Below, in pieces: positions 7,681 to 17,593 of a DNA stretch of 64,000 nucleotides. The notes beneath the pieces are model-generated. The model was not told the DNA's origin. It made no database searches and was given only the letters and a program-made list of their open reading frames with translations. Within the stretch, counting starts at the first letter, position 1; each line of letters begins with the position of its first letter. Origin of the DNA: RCIO01 sp965232405 (GTDB taxonomy: Bacteria; Pseudomonadota; Alphaproteobacteria; Rhizobiales; Rhizobiaceae). The DNA is taken from contig OZ246966.1 of assembly GCA_965232405.1 (NCBI GenBank), forward strand, positions 1,488,001 to 1,552,000. Reading direction: 5' to 3'. The translations under genes were made by a program, and so were the position numbers.

Positions 7681-8187
7681 CTACTCGGCAGCCTGAAGGT
7701 TGATCTTGCTCTCGGCGATGGCGGTGAGCTTCTTGTCAGCCGCCTTTTCCTCGTCGAGATTCTTCTGCAACTCGGCCGCGCAATCGGAACGGCCCAGTTC
7801 CCCGGCCCATTCGACCAACGTGCCGTAGCGCGTCATCTCATAATGTTCGACCGCCTGGCCGGCGGCGATAATGGCCGCATCGAGCACGCGCTTGTCCTCG
7901 ACATCGCCCATGATCTCGTCGGCTTCCTGGAGAATGCCGTCAATCGCGGGGCAGTCGACGCCCTTGGCCTCGACTCCGTGCATCTCAAAGACCTTCTCCA
8001 CACGTTGCACGTGGCCCTCGGTCTCCTTGAGATGATGCTTCAGCCCGTCGATGAGGTTCCGGTCCGTAGCCTTGTCGATCATCTTCGGCAGCGCCTTCAA
8101 GATCTGCTTCTCGGCGTAATAGATGTCACGCAGCGTGTGCACGAACAAATCGTCCATCGTTTTGATATCTTTGGAGAAAATACCCAT
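7681..8187 (-). CDS. DUF892 (YciE/YciF-type) ferritin-like protein
   Basis: A 168-residue four-helix bundle protein. The motifs LRDIYYAEKQILKALPKM, HLKETEGHVQRVEKVFE and a later AVEHYEMTRYGTL supply the paired glutamates and histidines of a di-iron site of the ferritin-like superfamily. The family is linked to stress responses, and its members bind metal but their reaction is not established. It stands alone: the gene on its 3' side is convergent and the roughly 380 bases on its 5' side hold no confident gene. Confidence 0.9.
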   Translation of the reverse strand: MGIFSKDIKTMDDLFVHTLRDIYYAEKQILKALPKMIDKATDRNLIDGLKHHLKETEGHVQRVEKVFEMHGVEAKGVDCPAIDGILQEADEIMGDVEDKRVLDAAIIAAGQAVEHYEMTRYGTLVEWAGELGRSDCAAELQKNLDEEKAADKKLTAIAESKINLQAAE

Positions 8188-8571
8188 GGTTCTCGTCTTT
8201 CCTTACTCTTTTCTGGGTGCTCCCCGCCGCATTTGGTGATGTCTCGACCCCTAGAGGGTCAATGGAGCGGAAATGTGATTGGAAGGTAGCGAGGGAACCG
8301 GTCGGCCCCAAAAAACAGTGCGCGCAGGCCGGCTCGATTCACCGGGCATTCATGAGTCGCGCGTATGATGATCCCCAATCGGAAGGGACATCCGAGCCAG
8401 ACAGGGAATGGGACAATGTCGGTACTGAGCGTAATGCTGCGTTATGCCTGCGCCATGCGCGAATTCGTGGCTCCGACTTATCGGCCGGAACGGCACTATA
8501 TGCGCGGACCCGGCCCGGCCTGCGCAAAGCGCGGCGCCGTCGCGATCAGCCACGAACCAAGCTTCCAGTAG
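8188..8571. other. Intergenic stretch with at most a weak small ORF
   Basis: No recognisable gene lies between DUF892 and the TRAP cluster. A plus-strand frame from ATG 8416 to 8571 could encode 51 residues (starting MSVLSVMLRYACAMREF), but it has no clear ribosome site and I recognise no family. The DUF892 promoter should lie in the first 100 bases. I see no hairpin or palindrome of note. Confidence 0.4.
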
Positions 8572-8940
8572 TCAGTCTGGTTCGCAGACCCGGATTTCGA
8601 CAGGGTCGGACGACGCCTCCTTGCCAATCTCAGCACAGTCGCCTGCTGCGCACAGCGTCCAGCCGCCAACGGTCGCGCCGGAGCTTGCAAGCAAGAGCTG
8701 TTTCTGCGGCGGCAGTGTAGGCCGATAGACCCACCAGCCATCCTCGAGGACGGAGCCTTCGGGCGGCTCCATGCCCGCGCCAGAACCGCGAATGCTGGTT
8801 TCGACGACGCGCAGCCTGCCCTCTTCGACGATCCAGCTTTCGCGCCATTCGGTCTTTTCCACCGAGTGCGTCCAGGACAGGGTGAAGGCGGCGGCAGCAA
8901 GCGTCATCATCTTGCCGCCCGCGAAAATGCAGATGGACAT
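8572..8940 (-). CDS. DUF1850 protein of a TAXI-TRAP transporter
   Basis: A 122-residue protein with an N-terminal hydrophobic helix (about 5-20) and a beta-rich domain containing FTLSWTHSVEKTEWRESW and GSGAGMEPPEG, typical of DUF1850. Such proteins are nearly always encoded next to fused TRAP permeases and are presumed accessory subunits at the membrane. The ATG at 8940 is only two bases past the stop of the TRAP permease gene, so the two are surely co-transcribed. Function beyond this association is unknown. Confidence 0.85.
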   Translation of the reverse strand: MSICIFAGGKMMTLAAAAFTLSWTHSVEKTEWRESWIVEEGRLRVVETSIRGSGAGMEPPEGSVLEDGWWVYRPTLPPQKQLLLASSGATVGGWTLCAAGDCAEIGKEASSDPVEIRVCEPD

Positions 8941-8942
8941 GG

Positions 8943-11057
8943 CTATTCGCCGGCCTCGCCCGCCGGGCTTGGTGCTGTCGCCTGACGCGTGTGCCACCAG
9001 TGATAACCGAGGACGGCTGCCGCCAGCGCGAAGCCGATCTGGTCGGTGACGGGAATGGCGGCGATCAGGGTGAAGGCCGCCGCAGCAGCCAGAATTCGCT
9101 CCCAATTGGCCAAGCTTCCGCGCAGGTAACCGATGACGGCCACGCCCCAGAGGCCGATGGAAAGCGCTGCCTTGAAGACGATGTATGCGACCGCCGGCCA
9201 GTAGCCCACCGACTGGGCGAGCGGCCCGCCATCCTGCAACATCAGCGCCGGTGTGTAGACCGCCATGAACGGAATGACGAAGCCGGCGGCGGCGATCTTG
9301 ATCGCCTCGAACGAGATCTTCAGCCCGCTTTCGCGCGCGATCGGCGCTGCAGCGAAACAGGCAAGCGCCACCGGCGGCGTCAGGTCGGCGAGGATGCCGA
9401 AATAGAAGACGAACATATGGCTGACGAGCAGCGGCACGCCGAGGTCGAGCAGCGCCGGTCCGGCAATGGTCGAGGTGATGATGTAGTTGGGGATCGTCGG
9501 TATGCCCATACCGAGGATCAGGCACGTGATCATGGTGAGCACCAGCGACAGGAACAGCGAGTTCTCGCCGACCGAGACGATGTACTGGCCGAAGGTGTTG
9601 GCGAGCCCTGTCAGCGTCATGGTGCCGATGATGATGCCGACGACCGCGCAGGCAACGCCCACCGGCAGCGCTGTCTTGGCGCCCTCGGCAAGCGAATCCC
9701 GGCATACCGCAAGCGTCTGACGACCGCCATCGACGAAGATGTTGACCGCGATCAGCGCTGCGGCGAGCAGCAGCACGACATTGATGCCATAGCGGAAGAA
9801 GGACGCAGCAACGAGGCCGAGACCGATCCAGAAGACGAAACGCAACACCTGCGAGGGAAGGCCGAGCGCAATCGATCCGCCGAGGATCAGGAGCACAGTG
9901 AAGGACAGGCCGATGGTCCCGGCAAAGAGCGGCGTGTAACCGGAAAAGAGAAGGTAAACGAGCGCTGCCAGCGGCAGCACCAGATACCAACCATTGCGGA
10001 CTGCGTTCAGCGCGGATGGCAGTTCGGCGCGCGGCAGGCCGACAAGACCGCGCTTGCCGGCTTCCAGATGGACCATCCAGAAGGCGGATGCGAAATAGAG
10101 CACGGCCGGAATGACCGCCGCCTTGACCACCTCGTAATATTCAATGCCCAGCGTCTCGGCCATGATGAAGGCGACGGCGCCCATGACCGGCGGCATGATC
10201 TGCCCGCCCATCGAGGCGGTGGACTCCACCCCGCCGGCGAAGGCCGACCGGTAACCGAAGCGCTTCATGAGCGGGATGGTGAACTGGCCGGTGGTGACGA
10301 CATTGGCTACGCCCGAACCCGAGATCGTGCCCATCAGGCCAGACGAAATGACCGACACCTTGGCGGGGCCGCCACGCGCATGGCCGACAAGGCCGAGCGA
10401 GACGTCGGTGAAAAGCTTGATCATGCCCGCGCGCTCCAGGAAGGAGCCGAACAGGATGAACAGGAAGATGTAGGTCGCCGACACATAGGTCGGGATGCCG
10501 TAGATACCCTCGGTGCCGTAGGCCATGTGATCGATGACCTGCTCGAAGGCGTAGCCGCGATGGTTGAAGGGCCGCGGCAGATACTCGCCGAAGAGGCAGT
10601 AGGCGAGGAACAGGCCGGAAATGATCGGCAGCGCCGGGCCCATGATGATCCACGCGGCGGCGAATACGGTGAACAGCGCAACGACGCCGACGGTGATGTC
10701 CAGCGTGGTCGGGAAACCAGCGCGCAGGATGAGCGGCTGGTATTCGACATATTGGTAGAAGGCGACAGACGTACCGGCCAGCGCCAGCGCCCAGGCCAGC
10801 ACGCGCCAGGGCAACGGTTTGCCGCGCATGGCGGCAACCAGCGGAAACGCCAGCAGCATCAGGAAGCCGACATGGAATGCACGCACCACCTGGCTCGGCA
10901 GGTTGATGACATGCATCGCCGTGCCAATCTGGTAGAGCGAAAACGCGACGGCGATCCAGAACAGGACCTTGCCTTCGCGGGTCAGCGGAAAGCTGCCATG
11001 CGTGGGGTCATGGATTGCCGCTGTGGCGGCATCCGCGTCTCTGGCGGCGTCAGCCAT
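8943..11057 (-). CDS. TRAP transporter fused permease, TAXI type (DctQ-DctM fusion)
   Basis: A 704-residue membrane protein in which a four-helix DctQ-like part (about 30-170) is fused to a large DctM-like part with 12 or more helices. Diagnostic stretches are the AGMIKLFTDVSLGLVGHARGGPAKV loop region, GLMGTISGSGVANVVTTGQFTIP, GGVESTASMGGQIMPPVMGA and GMGIPTIPNYIITS near residue 515. These are shared by fused permeases that work with TAXI-type binding proteins and use a sodium or proton gradient rather than ATP. The operon order on the minus strand is binding protein, permease, DUF1850. The transported substrate, commonly a dicarboxylate or amino acid, cannot be told. Confidence 0.95.
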   Translation of the reverse strand: MADAARDADAATAAIHDPTHGSFPLTREGKVLFWIAVAFSLYQIGTAMHVINLPSQVVRAFHVGFLMLLAFPLVAAMRGKPLPWRVLAWALALAGTSVAFYQYVEYQPLILRAGFPTTLDITVGVVALFTVFAAAWIIMGPALPIISGLFLAYCLFGEYLPRPFNHRGYAFEQVIDHMAYGTEGIYGIPTYVSATYIFLFILFGSFLERAGMIKLFTDVSLGLVGHARGGPAKVSVISSGLMGTISGSGVANVVTTGQFTIPLMKRFGYRSAFAGGVESTASMGGQIMPPVMGAVAFIMAETLGIEYYEVVKAAVIPAVLYFASAFWMVHLEAGKRGLVGLPRAELPSALNAVRNGWYLVLPLAALVYLLFSGYTPLFAGTIGLSFTVLLILGGSIALGLPSQVLRFVFWIGLGLVAASFFRYGINVVLLLAAALIAVNIFVDGGRQTLAVCRDSLAEGAKTALPVGVACAVVGIIIGTMTLTGLANTFGQYIVSVGENSLFLSLVLTMITCLILGMGIPTIPNYIITSTIAGPALLDLGVPLLVSHMFVFYFGILADLTPPVALACFAAAPIARESGLKISFEAIKIAAAGFVIPFMAVYTPALMLQDGGPLAQSVGYWPAVAYIVFKAALSIGLWGVAVIGYLRGSLANWERILAAAAAFTLIAAIPVTDQIGFALAAAVLGYHWWHTRQATAPSPAGEAGE

Positions 11058-11098
11058 TGCCTAAACTACAATTGAAAACGGGAACCGGAAAGCGGAAC

Positions 11099-11121
11099 GG
11101 GGCCAGCATTGGGCCGGCCCC
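11099..11121 (-). terminator. Intercistronic hairpin between TAXI binding protein and TRAP permease
   Basis: GGGGCC (11099-11104) and GGCCCC (11116-11121) can pair in the 78-base gap between the binding-protein stop and the permease start. A hairpin here could stabilise or partly terminate the message so that binding protein is made in excess over the permease, which is usual for binding-protein-dependent systems. Confidence 0.45.
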
Positions 11122-11135
11122 GCGCCTGCCTGGCC

Positions 11136-12092
11136 TTACATCAGGCCCTTTTCCTTGTAGTAGCGCTCGGCGCCCGGATGGAGCGGCACCGGCACGCCCT
11201 GCGGACCCTTCTCCAGCAGGATGGCCTTGGCGGCAGCATGAGCCGCGACCATGTCATCGAGGTTCTCGAAGAGCTGCTTGGTCATCTGGTAGGCGACCTC
11301 GTCCGACACGTCGGAATGGGTGACCAGAATGTTGGTGATGGCGAGTGTCGGCACATCCTCGCTCTGGCCCTCATAGGTGCCGGCGGGAATGGTTGCAGCC
11401 AGGAACGGCGCGCCGAGCGTTTCGGCGACGGACGCCGGAACGGCGACCATGGTGATTGGCAGCGAGACGGCGAGGTCCTTGATCGAAGCGACGCCGAGGC
11501 CGGCCGACTGCAGGGTTGCGTCGAGCTGGCGGTTCTTGATCAGCTCGACCGACTCGCCGAAAGGCAGGTATTCGGTCTTGCCGAGATCGTCATAGCTCAT
11601 GCCGAGCGCGCCGAAGATGCGGCGTGCATTCAGCTCGGTGCCCGAAGCCGGGGCGCCGACCGACAGGCTCTTGCCTTTCAGGCCTTCGAAATCCGTGATG
11701 CCGGATTCCTGGCTGGCAACGATCTGGATGTAGTTCGGGTAGATGGCGGCGATGCCGCGCAGCTTCTCAAGCTTCTGCTGGAAGCCGGCCTCTGCATCAC
11801 CCTCCCATGCGGACTTCACCGAATCACCGAGCGCGAAAGCGATCTCGCCACGGCCCTGCTGCAGCAGGTTGAGATTTTCGACCGACGCCTTGGTGGACTG
11901 CACCTGCGTCTGCACGCCGTCGATTGTCTTGCCGTAGATGTCGGCCAGCGCGACGCCGAGCGGGTAATACACGCCGGACGTACCGCCGGTGAGCACGTTG
12001 ATGAATTCCTGCGCCTTGGCGCCCACAGTGGCGGTGCCAAGCGAAACGGCCAGCGCCGTGGCTGCGATGAAGCTTCTGCTCGCAACAAACAT
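11136..12092 (-). CDS. TAXI-family TRAP transporter solute-binding protein
   Basis: A 318-residue periplasmic protein. It has a signal peptide (MFVASRSFIAATALAVSLG with cleavage after VGAKAQ) and starts its mature part with FINVLTGGTSGVYYPLG, the hallmark of TAXI proteins. Further typical stretches are STKASVENLNLLQQGRGEIAF and GLKGKSLSVGAPASGTE. It captures the substrate for the fused permease encoded downstream. I use the ATG at 12092, preceded by GGGAGAG; the frame continues to 12158 but without a signal-like start. First gene of a three-gene operon. Confidence 0.95.
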   Translation of the reverse strand: MFVASRSFIAATALAVSLGTATVGAKAQEFINVLTGGTSGVYYPLGVALADIYGKTIDGVQTQVQSTKASVENLNLLQQGRGEIAFALGDSVKSAWEGDAEAGFQQKLEKLRGIAAIYPNYIQIVASQESGITDFEGLKGKSLSVGAPASGTELNARRIFGALGMSYDDLGKTEYLPFGESVELIKNRQLDATLQSAGLGVASIKDLAVSLPITMVAVPASVAETLGAPFLAATIPAGTYEGQSEDVPTLAITNILVTHSDVSDEVAYQMTKQLFENLDDMVAAHAAAKAILLEKGPQGVPVPLHPGAERYYKEKGLM

Positions 12093-12211
12093 TGATGTTC
12101 TCTCCCGATACTCAGTGTTGTTCGCCACCGGGCGAGTGCCCGACGGGTCAGACCGCAATCATTAGACGACGCTGGCGAAATGCCAATCGAAAAAGAATGG
12201 CTTGGCCAGGC

Positions 12212-12759
12212 CTACCCAAAGCGGCCGACGATTTCGGAGATCCGCACGCGCTTGCCCTGGACGGGCACGTATTCGAACGTATCGCCGGCGGCGACCGCGC
12301 CCTCCGAAATCACCCGGCAATAGAAGCCTGTGCGATTGGCGCGGAAAAAGCGGGAGACAAATTTCGGGTCGTTCATATGGGCTGCGAATGTCACGCACGG
12401 AATGCGCGGCGACGTGACCTCCAGAACCAGATCGCCGCAGGTCAGCCTGTCGCCAACCGCCGCGTCGGCGGAAGCGATGCCGGTCAGGGTGAGGTTTTCT
12501 CCGAATACGCCTGGGGGCAATTCCCGGCCGAGTTCGGCCACCCACCAGTCATAGTCCGGTCGGCAGTAACAATAGACCGCCTGTTCGAAACCGCCGTGGT
12601 TTTCGGTGTCGACGATATCGTCGCCTTCAAGACCAAGCGTGCGGACAGCGACCCGCCCCTCGCGTGCCCGCTTGTCGATGGCTGACTTGCCCGACTTGGT
12701 GGCGATGGGTGCTGCCTTGCCTGTGCAGACAGCCTCGACAGTTCCGGTTCGCCGGTCCG

Positions 12760-12763
<4 letters not shown>
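12212..12763 (-). CDS. MOSC domain protein
   Basis: A 183-residue protein consisting of a single MOSC domain, recognised from GLEGDDIVDTENHGGFEQAVYCY, GENLTLTGI, VGDRLTCGDLVLEVTSPRIPC and the conserved cysteine in that last stretch. MOSC domains are all-beta sulfur-carrier folds related to the C-terminus of molybdenum cofactor sulfurase, and stand-alone versions (YiiM type) reduce N-hydroxylated bases or bind molybdenum cofactor. Its start overlaps the cysK stop by four bases, so it is translated with cysteine synthase; a link between sulfur supply and MOSC chemistry is a reasonable inference. Confidence 0.9.
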
Positions 12764-13728
<965 letters not shown>

Positions 13729-13836
13729 GGCGTTCCTCCAGATTCGGCGCATGATCGCTCGCCGCAGCCACGCTGCCAAGAGACCGCATTATCCAAATTG
13801 CGAAATCGTAGTGATCTGCGCGCATTGAAATGCCAT

Positions 13837-14841
13837 TCAGCGCAACAGAAATCCCTTGCCGAGCTCGTCATCGCCTTCAACGATGAATTCGGAGCGGCCG
13901 CAATAAAAGGCGCGGCCCGAGACGCAGACCGTGACGGCGTCATACCCGCCCGCCTTCGTCTCGCTGGCGACCGAGCCGGTGAAATGCGAGCCGGCGATGC
14001 TTTCAAACAGCCGTTCCTCGCCGATTGCGACTGTCCTCCGTGCGTGCATGGGGGCAAGGCGGGCCGTGACGCCGGAGCCGGTAGGGGAGCGGTCGATCTG
14101 TGTGTCGGCGAAGACACAGATGTTCTTCGTCGCCACACCGCCTGAGCCGTCATGACCGTCGGTCAGGATCGAGCCGTAAAGGAAGGCAAGATCGGCATCG
14201 TCGGGATGATCGAGCGCGATGGCGGCCTTCACGGCTTCGGATAGCGTGGTCGCTGCATCCTGAAAATCGCGGATGGCTGATCGGCCGAACTCAAGGCCGA
14301 ATTGAGCGGCGTCAGCAACTGCGTAGAATGCACCGCCATAGGCGACATCGAAGCGGATACGGCCATAATCAGGCAGGTCGATTTCCGCATCACGCGTGTG
14401 GAGAAAGGCCGGTACGCTTTCAAATGAAACTGCCCCCGCCTTGCCGTCCTTCACCGAGACATCGGCTCGCACCAGCCCGCAGGGGCATTCGATATTGACG
14501 GTGGTGACGGGTTCTTGCGCCGCCACAATGCCCTCGTCGACCGCGTAACGGCCAAGCGCGATGACGGCATGGCCGCACATGGTGGAATAACCCTCATTGT
14601 GCATGAACAGCACGGCGAGATCGGCTTCGGGCAGGTCGGGCTCGACCAGCAGCGCGCCATACATGTCGGCATGGCCGCGCGGTTCAAACATCAGGATGCG
14701 GCGAAGGTGATCGAGATGCGCGCGCACCCAGGCGCGCTTCTGAAGGGTCGTGCCCGCGGGGATTGCCGGGTAACCGTCGGTGATGATGCGTACCGGCTCA
14801 CCGCCGGTGTGCATGTCGGTGACGGTCAGTCCTTCGCTCAC
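13837..14841 (-). CDS. trans-3-hydroxy-L-proline dehydratase (proline racemase family)
   Basis: A 334-residue member of the proline racemase superfamily. The first catalytic residue is C89 in HNEGYSTMCGHA, but the second site reads SPTGSGVTAR with T254 where racemases and epimerases have cysteine. The Cys/Thr pair is the established mark of trans-3-hydroxy-L-proline dehydratase, which removes water to give pyrroline-2-carboxylate and cannot act as a two-base racemase. The stop at 13837 is followed by a 108-base gap to cysK. The gene overlaps the upstream lyase-like gene by four bases. The substrate assignment follows from the active-site pair, not from a test. Confidence 0.85.
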   Translation of the reverse strand: MSEGLTVTDMHTGGEPVRIITDGYPAIPAGTTLQKRAWVRAHLDHLRRILMFEPRGHADMYGALLVEPDLPEADLAVLFMHNEGYSTMCGHAVIALGRYAVDEGIVAAQEPVTTVNIECPCGLVRADVSVKDGKAGAVSFESVPAFLHTRDAEIDLPDYGRIRFDVAYGGAFYAVADAAQFGLEFGRSAIRDFQDAATTLSEAVKAAIALDHPDDADLAFLYGSILTDGHDGSGGVATKNICVFADTQIDRSPTGSGVTARLAPMHARRTVAIGEERLFESIAGSHFTGSVASETKAGGYDAVTVCVSGRAFYCGRSEFIVEGDDELGKGFLLR

Positions 14842-15641
14842 GTCGAGGAGCCGGAATAGAGCTTCTGCAGTTCCGCGAATGGCATGTCGAGCCGGGCGAA
14901 CTCAAAACTGCCTTCATCCAGCATCTCGCGTGCGGCACGCCGCACAGCGCCGAAGGCGGTGGTGGTCAGTTTGGAGCCCAGCGATATGCGCTTGGCGCCG
15001 GCCTCCTGCAGACCCGCTAACGTGAAGCCCGGCCGCGCCAGCACGTTCACCGGTTTCGAGACCGCCGAGCAGACGGTGCGAACGGCATCGATGTCGGGCA
15101 GCGCCGGTGCGTAGAGCACATCGGCGCCAGCCTTTTCGAAGGCCTGCAGGCGGCGGACCGTGTCATCCAGATCCTTGACGCCCCAGAGAAAGTTCTCCGC
15201 CCGCGCGGTGAACACGAAATTGCGCGACAACGAACGCGCGGCCTCGGCGGCGGCAGTGACACGCTCCACGGCGAGCGACAATTCATAGATCGGATTATCG
15301 GGATCGCCAGTGGAATCCTCGATGGAGCATCCGGCGAGGCCGGCCTTCTCGGCTGCGTAGATCGTCTCCGCCGCGCTGTCGGCGGTATCGCCTTTGCCGT
15401 TTTCCAGATCCGCCGAAACCGGCAGTCCCGTCGCGGCAACAATCTCCTTGCAATGCGCGATCATCATCTCGAAGGGAACGCCGCCGTCTGGCAGGCCGCG
15501 CGAAAAGGCAAAGCCGGCGCTGGTGGTGGCGAGTGCCTTGAAGCCCAGCGACTCCAGCAGCTTCGCGGTGCCAACGTCCCACGGATTGGGAATGATGAAG
15601 GTCGTGTCGTGCAGCTTGCGAAAGGTTTCGCCCTTGTCCAT
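14838..15641 (-). CDS. Isocitrate lyase/PEP mutase superfamily enzyme
   Basis: A 267-residue TIM-barrel enzyme. Characteristic segments are NPWDVGTAKLLESLGFKALATTSAG at the start, SADLENGKGD in place of the classic metal-binding DxDxG loop, GCSIEDSTGD and FTARAENFLWG. It lacks the KKCGH loop of isocitrate lyase, so it is one of the shorter family members such as oxaloacetate decarboxylase, 2-methylisocitrate lyase-like or carboxyphosphonate mutase-like enzymes that act on alpha-oxycarboxylates. The ATG at 15641 has GAGGAGAG before it. The four-base overlap with the hydroxyproline dehydratase gene suggests a shared catabolic purpose, but the substrate is not clear. Confidence 0.85.
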   Translation of the reverse strand: MDKGETFRKLHDTTFIIPNPWDVGTAKLLESLGFKALATTSAGFAFSRGLPDGGVPFEMMIAHCKEIVAATGLPVSADLENGKGDTADSAAETIYAAEKAGLAGCSIEDSTGDPDNPIYELSLAVERVTAAAEAARSLSRNFVFTARAENFLWGVKDLDDTVRRLQAFEKAGADVLYAPALPDIDAVRTVCSAVSKPVNVLARPGFTLAGLQEAGAKRISLGSKLTTTAFGAVRRAAREMLDEGSFEFARLDMPFAELQKLYSGSST

Positions 15642-15757
15642 CGGAACTCTCCTCGCCCCTGCGCCGTTGCGTCAATCAAGCGGGCGAAACCTACAGCCAA
15701 GAACGGGATGCGAAAAGCCGGACGGCTGGACCAGTGGCGTCAATGCTGACAGTCCAG

Positions 15758-16228
15758 TCAGGAGGTTCCGGTGGACCCGAAGCCGCCTGCGCCACGCGCG
15801 GTGGTGGACGCTGTGGCGCGCTCCTCAATGCGCACCTGCGTTACAGGCGCGACGACAAGCTGGGCGATGCGCATGCCGCGCGTGATCTCGAAATCCTCGT
15901 CGGAGAGATTGACCAGCAGCACCCGGCACTCGCCGCGATAGTCGCTGTCGATGGTGCCCGGCGTGTTGAGGCAGGTGATGCCGTGTTTCAGCGCCAGGCC
16001 GGAACGCGGGCGCACCTGACCCTCGAAGCCGTCGGGGATTTCCAGGACGAGCCCGGTGGGCACCAATGCGCGCTTTCCTGCAAGCAGGATCAGCGGGCGG
16101 TCCTCGGGCACGGCAGCCCGCAAATCCATGCCCGCAGCACCAGCGGTTTCATAAGAAGGAAGCGCGAGGCCCTCGCCATGCGGCAGGCGCACGATCGAAA
16201 CGACGGGCGAGGAATCAACGACGCGCAT
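15758..16228 (-). CDS. dut: Deoxyuridine 5'-triphosphate nucleotidohydrolase (dUTPase)
   Basis: A 156-residue trimeric dUTPase with the five family motifs in order: AGMDLRA (33-39), RPRSGLALKHG (73-83), NTPGTIDSDYRGE (88-100), RIAQLVV (119-125) and the C-terminal RGAGGFGSTG lid. It splits dUTP to dUMP and pyrophosphate, keeping uracil out of DNA and feeding thymidylate synthesis. It appears as a single gene here; the hydroxyproline operon starts about 120 bases downstream on the same strand. In many relatives dut lies by coaBC, which in this window is 8 kb away. Confidence 0.96.
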   Translation of the reverse strand: MRVVDSSPVVSIVRLPHGEGLALPSYETAGAAGMDLRAAVPEDRPLILLAGKRALVPTGLVLEIPDGFEGQVRPRSGLALKHGITCLNTPGTIDSDYRGECRVLLVNLSDEDFEITRGMRIAQLVVAPVTQVRIEERATASTTARGAGGFGSTGTS

Positions 16229-16438
16229 GAGGTGAAACTAGGCCTGCATCGCCGCCGGTCAATTCGCCTCGGCAGCTATCCAGAGAATTCGTGCGTTCAG
16301 GTCGGTTGACAGGTGAGCGGCTGGACCGAGACCTTCGACAGCCTCGACAACTATCTGGCCACACGCCAGCGCGGGTCAGGCTCCTGACACACTCCTGCAA
16401 CGGCGCGGTGTAAACTTGCGCCGTACGGGAGACAATTC

Positions 16439-17542
16439 ATGGCCGAAGCGACAGGGTCCGCTCCGCTGCTGAAGGAAATCTTCAACCGCGAGCGCTTTCA
16501 GTTTATTGCGCGGGAAGCGGCGGCATTGTCGCCCGCATTCGACCAGAAGCGCTTTGTGCAGCTGGCGACGAAGGGCCTCGACGATCTGTCGATCATGCAG
16601 CGGATGCGGCAGGGCGCGGAGGCGCTGCATGCCTCGCTGCCGCTGCCTTACGAGCAGGTATTGCCGGTGCTGAAACAACTGGCTCCACGCATCGATCACA
16701 ATTTCGCGTCGATGATCCTGCCCGAATATGTCGCGCTCTACGGGCAGGAAGATTTCGACCTGTCGATGGAGGCGCTGCGCTTCCACACGCGTTTTGGCTC
16801 TTCGGAATTTGCAGTGCGGCATTTCCTGCAGAATGATATGGAGCGGACGCTCGCGGTCATGCGCGGCTGGGCCAACGACGAGAACGAGCATGTGCGCCGG
16901 CTGGCAAGCGAGGGCTGCCGCCCGCGCCTGCCCTGGTCGTTCCAGCTCAAGACGGTGATGGAGGACCCCGAACTTACCTGGCCGATCCTTGAGGCGCTGA
17001 AGGCCGACGGCAGCCTCTATGTGCGCAAGTCGGTCGCGAACCACCTCAACGACATCGGGAAGGATCATCCGGACTGGCTGATTGAGCGGCTGGAAACCTG
17101 GCCGCAGGACCATCCCGCGACCACATGGATCACCAAGCATGCGCTGAGGACGCTGATCAAGAAGGGGGACCCGCGTGCCCTGATGCTGATCGGCGCATCG
17201 GGCACGGCGGATGTTCGCGTCGAAGGCTTCGCGGTCGCGCCGGCAAAGGTGAAACTTGGGGAGCATGTCACCATCACCGGCGAGATCGTGTCGACATCGA
17301 AGAAGGACCAGCGCCTCGTGGCCGACTACGCAGTTCATTATGTGAAGGCGAATGGCGGCACGTCGCGCAAGGTCTTCAAGCTGAAGAAGTTCGATCTGCC
17401 CGCCGGAGGCACGCAGCCGCTGTCGATCAAACGCGCGATGCGCGACTTCACCACGCGCAAGCACTATGTGGGCCGGCACACAGTGGAGCTGATGGTCAAT
17501 GGCGCGACGGTGGCCGAGGGCAGTTTCGACCTTGAAGTCTAA
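16439..17542 (+). CDS. AlkC-like DNA alkylation repair glycosylase (HEAT-like plus Ig-like domain)
   Basis: A 367-residue protein. The N-terminal two thirds (about 1-255) are helical HEAT-like repeats, with ALRFHTRFGSSEFAVRHFL, WANDENEHVRRLASEGCRPRLPW and YVRKSVANHLNDIGKDHPDW typical of the AlkC/AlkD group. The last 105 residues form a beta-rich Ig-like domain (FAVAPAKVKLGEHVTITGEI through the final GSFDLEV), the layout known for AlkC. AlkC glycosylases remove 3-methyladenine and related alkylated bases without base flipping. It stands alone; a hairpin repeat lies directly downstream at 17550-17591. The assignment to AlkC rather than another HEAT-like glycosylase rests on the C-terminal domain. 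Confidence 0.9.
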   Translation: MAEATGSAPLLKEIFNRERFQFIAREAAALSPAFDQKRFVQLATKGLDDLSIMQRMRQGAEALHASLPLPYEQVLPVLKQLAPRIDHNFASMILPEYVALYGQEDFDLSMEALRFHTRFGSSEFAVRHFLQNDMERTLAVMRGWANDENEHVRRLASEGCRPRLPWSFQLKTVMEDPELTWPILEALKADGSLYVRKSVANHLNDIGKDHPDWLIERLETWPQDHPATTWITKHALRTLIKKGDPRALMLIGASGTADVRVEGFAVAPAKVKLGEHVTITGEIVSTSKKDQRLVADYAVHYVKANGGTSRKVFKLKKFDLPAGGTQPLSIKRAMRDFTTRKHYVGRHTVELMVNGATVAEGSFDLEV

Positions 17543-17549
17543 AGAGCCA

Positions 17550-17591
17550 CAATTCCAGACGGAAAACCGGCGTCCACTTTTCCTGGAATTG
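17550..17591. repeat. 42-bp hairpin intergenic repeat, copy 1
   Basis: CAATTCC...GGAATTG encloses GGAAAA...TTTTCC, a nested stem with an 11-base apex (ccggcgtccac). A second copy with only two internal differences lies at 30325-30366. Here it sits in the gap between convergent genes and may end transcription of both. Confidence 0.85.
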
Positions 17592-17593
17592 CT

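Noticed and set aside
8991..11075. A 694-codon open frame on the plus strand
   Set aside because: It is the antisense frame of the TRAP permease gene; the residue composition is extreme (arginine, aspartate, glutamate) and there is no family match, while the minus frame is a clear permease.
16314..16388. 24-codon frame MSGWTETFDSLDNYLATRQR and four further residues, between dut and the AlkC gene
   Set aside because: Too short, no ribosome site and no known family.
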